DNA of 64,000 nt. It comes from Actinomadura physcomitrii (lineage in GTDB: Bacteria; Actinomycetota; Actinomycetes; Streptosporangiales; Streptosporangiaceae). The stretch lies in NCBI RefSeq assembly GCF_008923205.2, contig NZ_WBMS02000014.1, forward strand, positions 124,001 through 188,000. The letters run 5' to 3'. This document shows, piece by piece, positions 60,172 through 64,000 of this stretch. The translations under genes and the position numbers were made by a program. A model generated the notes under the pieces. The model did no database searches. It had not been told where the DNA came from and was given only the letters and a program-made list of their open reading frames with translations. Within the stretch, counting starts at the first letter, position 1. Every line of letters begins with the position of its first letter.

Positions 60172-62397
60172 TTGGCCACCTTCCTCTACCGGCTCGGCCG
60201 GTTCTCGTACCGGCGCCGCCGGCTCGTCGCGCTGCTCTGGGTGGGGCTGCTCGTGCTCTTCGGCGTCGGCGCCGCCGTGCTCAAGGGGCCCACCTCCAAC
60301 GACTTCTCGATGCCGGGCACCGAGTCCCAGCAGGCGATCGACCTGCTCAAGGACCGGATGCCGCAGGCGTCGGCGGACGGTGCCACCGCCCGGGTCGTGT
60401 TCGCCGCCCCGGACGGCGGCACCGTGACCGACCCCGCCGGCGAGGCGGGCGTCGAGAAGGTCGTCGCCAGGCTCAAGGCGGCGCCGCAGGTCGCGTCCGT
60501 CGTCGACCCCTACCAGGCGAAGGCCGTCTCGAAGGACGGCCGGATCGCCTACACGCAGGTCACCTACAAGGTGCCGGCGATCGACCTCACCGACGCGGCG
60601 CGCGACGCGCTGGCCGCCGCCGCCCAGCCCGGCAGGGACGCCGGGCTCCGGGTGGAGATGGGCGGCGACGCGACCGAGGCGATGCCCGAGCAGAGCGCCA
60701 CCGAGGTGATCGGCGTCGCGGTCGCCGCGGTCGTGCTGATCATCACGTTCGGGTCGCTGATCGCCGCCGGGCTGCCGCTGCTGAACGCGATCCTCGGCGT
60801 CGGCATCGCGATGGCCGGGATCACCGCGGCCACCGGGCTGTTCGAGATGAGCTCGATGACCTCGACGCTCGCGCTGATGCTCGGCCTCGCCGTCGCGATC
60901 GACTACGCGCTGTTCATCGTCTCCCGGTACCGGCACGAGCTGCGGGAGGGACGCACCGGCGAGGAGGCCGCGGGACGCGCCGTCGGCACCGCCGGGTCGG
61001 CCGTGGTGTTCGCCGGGCTGACCGTCGTCATCGCGCTGGCCGGCCTCGCCGTGGTCGACATCCCGATGCTCACCGAGATGGGGTTCGCCGCCGCGTTCGC
61101 CGTGGTGATCGCGGTCCTGATCGCGCTCAGCCTGCTGCCCGCGCTGCTCGGCTTCGCCGGCCGCAAGGTGCTCGGCGGTGCGATCCCGTTCCTGCGCGGC
61201 GGCGTCTCGCGCCGGGGCCGCCCGCCGTTCGGCGAGCGCTGGGCCCGGTTCGTCGTCCGCCGCCCGCTGCCGGTCCTGCTGCTCGCCGTCGCCGGCCTGG
61301 GCGTGATCGCCGCTCCGGCGCTGGACCTGCGGCTCGGCATGCCCGGCGACGAGGCCGCCGCCCCCGCCACCACCCAGCGCCAGGCCTACGACCTGCTCGA
61401 CAAGGGCTTCGGGCCCGGGTTCAACGGCCCGCTGATGGTCGTCGTCGACGGCCCGGACGCGCAGGCGGCCGGGCAGCGGTTCGCCGGGCAGATCCGGGCG
61501 CTGCCGGACGTGGTGACCGTGACGCCGCCGCAGGCGAGCCCGAAGGGCGACACCGCGGTGCTGACCGTCGTCCCGAAGAGCGGCCCCAGCTCGCAGCGGA
61601 CCGAGGACCTCGTGTCGGCGATCCGCGGCAAGGCCGATGGGCTGAAGGCGCAGACCGGAGCCGGCGCGATGGTCACCGGCCGGACGGCCATGATGATCGA
61701 CGTGTCGGCCAAGCTGTCCAGCGCCCTCGCGCCCTACCTCGGGCTCGTCGTCGGGCTCGCGTTCCTCCTGCTGATGCTGGTGTTCCGGTCGCTGCTCGTG
61801 CCGCTGAAGGCCACGCTCGGGTTCCTGCTCACCGTCGCGGCCACGTTCGGCGCGGTCGTCGCGGTGTTCCAGTGGGGCTGGCTGTCCGGACTGTTCGGCG
61901 TCGACACCACCGGCCCGATCATGAGCATGATGCCGATCTTCATGATCGGCGTGGTGTTCGGGCTGGCCATGGACTACCAGGTCTTCCTGGTCACCCGGAT
62001 GCGCGAGGAGCACGTGCACGGGGCGCCGCCCGGCGAGGCGGTGGTCACCGGCTTCCGGCACGGCGCCCGCGTCGTCACCGCCGCCGCGGTGATCATGATC
62101 GCGGTGTTCGCCGGGTTCCTGTCCTCCTCCGAGTCCATGATCAAGATGATGGGCTTCGCGCTGGCGGCCGGCGTCGCCTTCGACGCCTTCGTCGTCCGGA
62201 TGACGATCGTCCCGGCGGTGATGGCGCTCGTCGGCCGGTCCGCCTGGTGGCTGCCGCGGTGGCTCGCGCGCATCCTGCCCAATGTGGACGTCGAAGGTGA
62301 GAGGCTTCGGCATCTGCTCCACGACGGCCACGGCGGCGGCGCCCCCGCGCCGCGCCCCGGCCAGGGCGAGCGCGAGCTCGACCCGGCCGTGACCTGA
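60172..62397 (+). CDS. MMPL-family (RND superfamily) membrane exporter
   Basis: A 741-residue transporter with two halves, each one helix plus a large extracytoplasmic loop plus five helices. First-half helices cluster at about 20-40 and 175-330, second at about 370-390 and 525-690. MMPL motifs include LALMLGLAVAIDYALFIVSRYRHEL and VFGLAMDYQVFLVTRMREE with the proton-relay Asp-Tyr pairs. TTG start at 60172 is used because the N-terminus MATFLYRLGRFSYRRR matches the family; the ribosome site is weak. Members export lipids, siderophores or drugs. Confidence 0.88.
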   Translation: MATFLYRLGRFSYRRRRLVALLWVGLLVLFGVGAAVLKGPTSNDFSMPGTESQQAIDLLKDRMPQASADGATARVVFAAPDGGTVTDPAGEAGVEKVVARLKAAPQVASVVDPYQAKAVSKDGRIAYTQVTYKVPAIDLTDAARDALAAAAQPGRDAGLRVEMGGDATEAMPEQSATEVIGVAVAAVVLIITFGSLIAAGLPLLNAILGVGIAMAGITAATGLFEMSSMTSTLALMLGLAVAIDYALFIVSRYRHELREGRTGEEAAGRAVGTAGSAVVFAGLTVVIALAGLAVVDIPMLTEMGFAAAFAVVIAVLIALSLLPALLGFAGRKVLGGAIPFLRGGVSRRGRPPFGERWARFVVRRPLPVLLLAVAGLGVIAAPALDLRLGMPGDEAAAPATTQRQAYDLLDKGFGPGFNGPLMVVVDGPDAQAAGQRFAGQIRALPDVVTVTPPQASPKGDTAVLTVVPKSGPSSQRTEDLVSAIRGKADGLKAQTGAGAMVTGRTAMMIDVSAKLSSALAPYLGLVVGLAFLLLMLVFRSLLVPLKATLGFLLTVAATFGAVVAVFQWGWLSGLFGVDTTGPIMSMMPIFMIGVVFGLAMDYQVFLVTRMREEHVHGAPPGEAVVTGFRHGARVVTAAAVIMIAVFAGFLSSSESMIKMMGFALAAGVAFDAFVVRMTIVPAVMALVGRSAWWLPRWLARILPNVDVEGERLRHLLHDGHGGGAPAPRPGQGERELDPAVT

Positions 62398-62471
62398 CCC
62401 GCGGCCCGGGCCGTCCCAGCAGCCGCCGCCTCGGCCGAGCGCGGCGGACCCGCCCGCCAAAGGACCGCACC

Positions 62472-63284
62472 ATGAGCCTCCTCGAACAGCCGTCCCGGCC
62501 GGTCTCGTCGTTCGCGCGGCTGCGCAGACCGGGTGGACCGGGCGGGGGACGGCCGGGCGGGCGGCCGCGGCCGGTCCGCGAGCTGCTGCTGATCGCGGCG
62601 CTGTTCACGGTCTACAAGCTCGGCCGGCTGCTGGCCAACGACCGGGTGAGCGAGGCGTTCGGCAACGCGCACCGGATCTGGGACGTCGAGCGCGCCCTCG
62701 ACCTGCCGAGCGAGCTGCACCTCCAGCACGGGCTGCTGCACAGCCAGTTCCTGGTGCACGCGGCCAACTGCTACTACGCCTACGTCCACTTCCCGGCGAT
62801 GGCGCTGTTCCTGCTCTGGATCTACCTGCGCAGGCCCGCGCACTACCGGTGGATCCGCCGGGTGCTGGTCGCGCTGACGGCGGGCGCGCTCGCGCTGCAC
62901 CTGCTCGTCCCGCTGGCGCCGCCCCGGATGCTCCCCGCCACCGGCCTGATCGACACCGCCGCCCGCTTCGGCCCGTCGGTGTACGGGTCGCCGCAGCACG
63001 ACACGATGGCCAACCAGTACGCGGCGATGCCGTCGCTGCACATCGGCTGGGCCGCGATCATCGCGATCGGGCTCGTCGTGACGTGCCGGACGCGGTGGCG
63101 GTGGCTGTGGCTGCTGCACCCCGTCCTCACCGTCGCCGTCGTCGTCAGCACCGCCAACCACTACTGGATGGACGGGATCGTGGTGCTCGCGCTGCTGGCC
63201 GTCGCGGTCCTGCTGCTGCGGGCCCCCGCGCCCGTCCTGCCCGCGGCGGGCCCGCCGCGCGCCGCGGAACCGGAGACGTCCTAG
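62472..63284 (+). CDS. PAP2-superfamily membrane phosphatase/transferase (AUR1-like)
   Basis: A 270-residue protein with about six helices. Phosphatase motifs of the PAP2_3 branch are visible: AMPSLHIGWA and TANHYWMDG, with the two catalytic histidines. The central region NCYYAYVHFPAMALFLLWIYLR is like inositol-phosphorylceramide synthase relatives. It may act on polyprenyl or phospholipid head groups. It follows the MMPL exporter by 74 bases and could be co-transcribed. The stop abuts the next gene's stop directly. Confidence 0.83.
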   Translation: MSLLEQPSRPVSSFARLRRPGGPGGGRPGGRPRPVRELLLIAALFTVYKLGRLLANDRVSEAFGNAHRIWDVERALDLPSELHLQHGLLHSQFLVHAANCYYAYVHFPAMALFLLWIYLRRPAHYRWIRRVLVALTAGALALHLLVPLAPPRMLPATGLIDTAARFGPSVYGSPQHDTMANQYAAMPSLHIGWAAIIAIGLVVTCRTRWRWLWLLHPVLTVAVVVSTANHYWMDGIVVLALLAVAVLLLRAPAPVLPAAGPPRAAEPETS

Positions 63285-64000
63285 TCAGGGCGCCGCGGGC
63301 TCGGCGCCGAGGGTCTCCAGCAGCTCGACGACCGGCTCCAGCTTCTCGTAGAGCAGCAGGACCGGCTCGCCCGGCCCGGCCATGTCCAGCGCCGAGGCCA
63401 GCGCCCCCTTCAGGTCGCCGGCCGGGTGGTGCAGCACGTCCGGGCGGCCCTCCCGGAGCCCCCGGACGATCAGCCGGGTCATCTCGCCGGAGCGGCGGCC
63501 CCGCAGGTCCTCGTCCTCGTAGACGACGACGCGCCCGAACGCGCCCGCCACGGCCCGCGCCGTCTCCGCCACGAGCTCGTCGGACCGGTCGCCGGGCAGG
63601 GTCACGGCCGCCACGCCGCCCCCGCCCCAGCGCGCCCGCACGAACGCGCCGATCGCGGTGACCGCCGCCGGGTTGTGCGCGTAGTCGACCAGTACCGGGT
63701 TGCCCTCGACCTCGTACACGCACCCGCGCCCCGGATTGCGGGTGTGCGGGTCGAAGGTGCGCAGCGCCTCGGACGCGACGTCCACCGGCACGCCCAGCGC
63801 GCGGGCCGCCGCCAGCGCCGCCAGCGCGTTCGCGACGACGTGCGCGGCGCGGCCCCCGAACGCGCCCGCCACCTCCTCCACCGGCAGCACCCGCGTCCGG
63901 CGCCCGCCGCGCGCCTCGGTCAGCCAGCCGTGCTCGACGCAGTACCCGGTGCCGCCGTCCTCCAGGTGCCGGACGAGCACCGGCGCGTCCGCCGACATCG
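63285..64000 (-). CDS. Cyanophycin-synthetase-like Mur ligase, C-terminal part
   Basis: Partial gene leaving through the right edge; the visible 238 residues are the C-terminal Mur-ligase domain. GRAAHVVANALAALAAARALGVP is the substrate-binding helix, and NPVLVDYAHNPAAVTAIGAF is the Mur ligase C-domain signature, in the cyanophycin synthetase form. PGRGCVYEVEG also fits. Cyanophycin synthetases polymerise Asp and Arg; related ligases make other amide bonds, so the product is not certain. No cyanophycinase is visible. Confidence 0.8.
   Translation of the reverse strand, partial: MSADAPVLVRHLEDGGTGYCVEHGWLTEARGGRRTRVLPVEEVAGAFGGRAAHVVANALAALAAARALGVPVDVASEALRTFDPHTRNPGRGCVYEVEGNPVLVDYAHNPAAVTAIGAFVRARWGGGGVAAVTLPGDRSDELVAETARAVAGAFGRVVVYEDEDLRGRRSGEMTRLIVRGLREGRPDVLHHPAGDLKGALASALDMAGPGEPVLLLYEKLEPVVELLETLGAEPAAP

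Overview
The window is chromosomal DNA of very high GC content from a filamentous-type actinomycete. The evidence is frequent GTG and TTG starts, many four-base ATGA/GTGA gene overlaps, leaderless-looking promoters, a complete yrbE-mce lipid importer operon, a mycofactocin-type dehydrogenase, a HelR-type RNA polymerase recycling ATPase and numerous TetR regulators. A relative of Actinomadura or another Streptosporangiales member would fit, but that is an inference from gene content. I saw no rRNA, tRNA, CRISPR array, insertion sequence or phage gene.

Layout. 1-3412: end of a molybdenum hydroxylase cluster (medium subunit tail, 2Fe-2S subunit, CoxG-like protein), a mycofactocin-type SDR and a cytochrome P450, all on the + strand. 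3413-13065: an intergenic promoter region, then yrbEA-yrbEB-mceABCDEF and a Mce-associated membrane protein, closed by a hairpin. 13148-15997: two TetR regulators, a DsbA-fold protein and a maleylpyruvate-isomerase-like protein. 15998-16912: a deletion scar with a 5'-truncated xylose-binding-protein gene, its hairpin and a 12-bp tandem repeat. 16973-18951: an MmyB-type regulator convergent with a flavohemoprotein. 18952-19584: a gene-poor stretch with an AT-rich patch. 19585-26557: an amidotransferase-type hydrolase, then acyl/CoA genes (esterase, enoyl-CoA hydratase family, acyl-CoA ligase, acyl-CoA dehydrogenase, aldehyde dehydrogenase). 26562-29406: divergent RtcB, TetR, methyltransferase. 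29331-35569: ROK repressor divergent from a sugar ABC importer and a GH1 beta-glucosidase, probably one beta-glucoside uptake regulon that borrows its ATPase from elsewhere. 35701-38913: a single-chain acyl-CoA carboxylase. 38846-40479: two decaying genes, a degenerate ABC ATPase and an internally deleted FAD oxidoreductase. 40487-48378: SDR, HelR, TetR with two NTF2-like proteins, a paired acyl-CoA dehydrogenase operon, and an adenylate kinase/PLP deaminase pair. 49064-53484: universal stress protein, radical SAM protein, membrane protein, ECF sigma factor.

53654-59280 is a protocatechuate branch operon: pcaH, pcaG, pcaB, pcaD, pcaC, an IclR regulator and pobA. Together they turn 4-hydroxybenzoate into beta-ketoadipate; the CoA-transferase and thiolase are not in the window. 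The same inverted repeat (TTTTCCG, five bases, CGGAA) sits before pcaH and before pobA and is the best candidate for the IclR regulator's operator. The window ends with a TetR/MMPL exporter pair, a PAP2-type membrane enzyme and the C-terminal part of a cyanophycin-synthetase-like Mur ligase on the opposite strand.

No clearly unprecedented multi-gene system stands out. The most promising leads are the RtcB homologue lacking a canonical metal-binding histidine, the degenerate ABC ATPase, the shared pca/pob operator, several strong palindromes placed inside promoters, and the two deletion scars.
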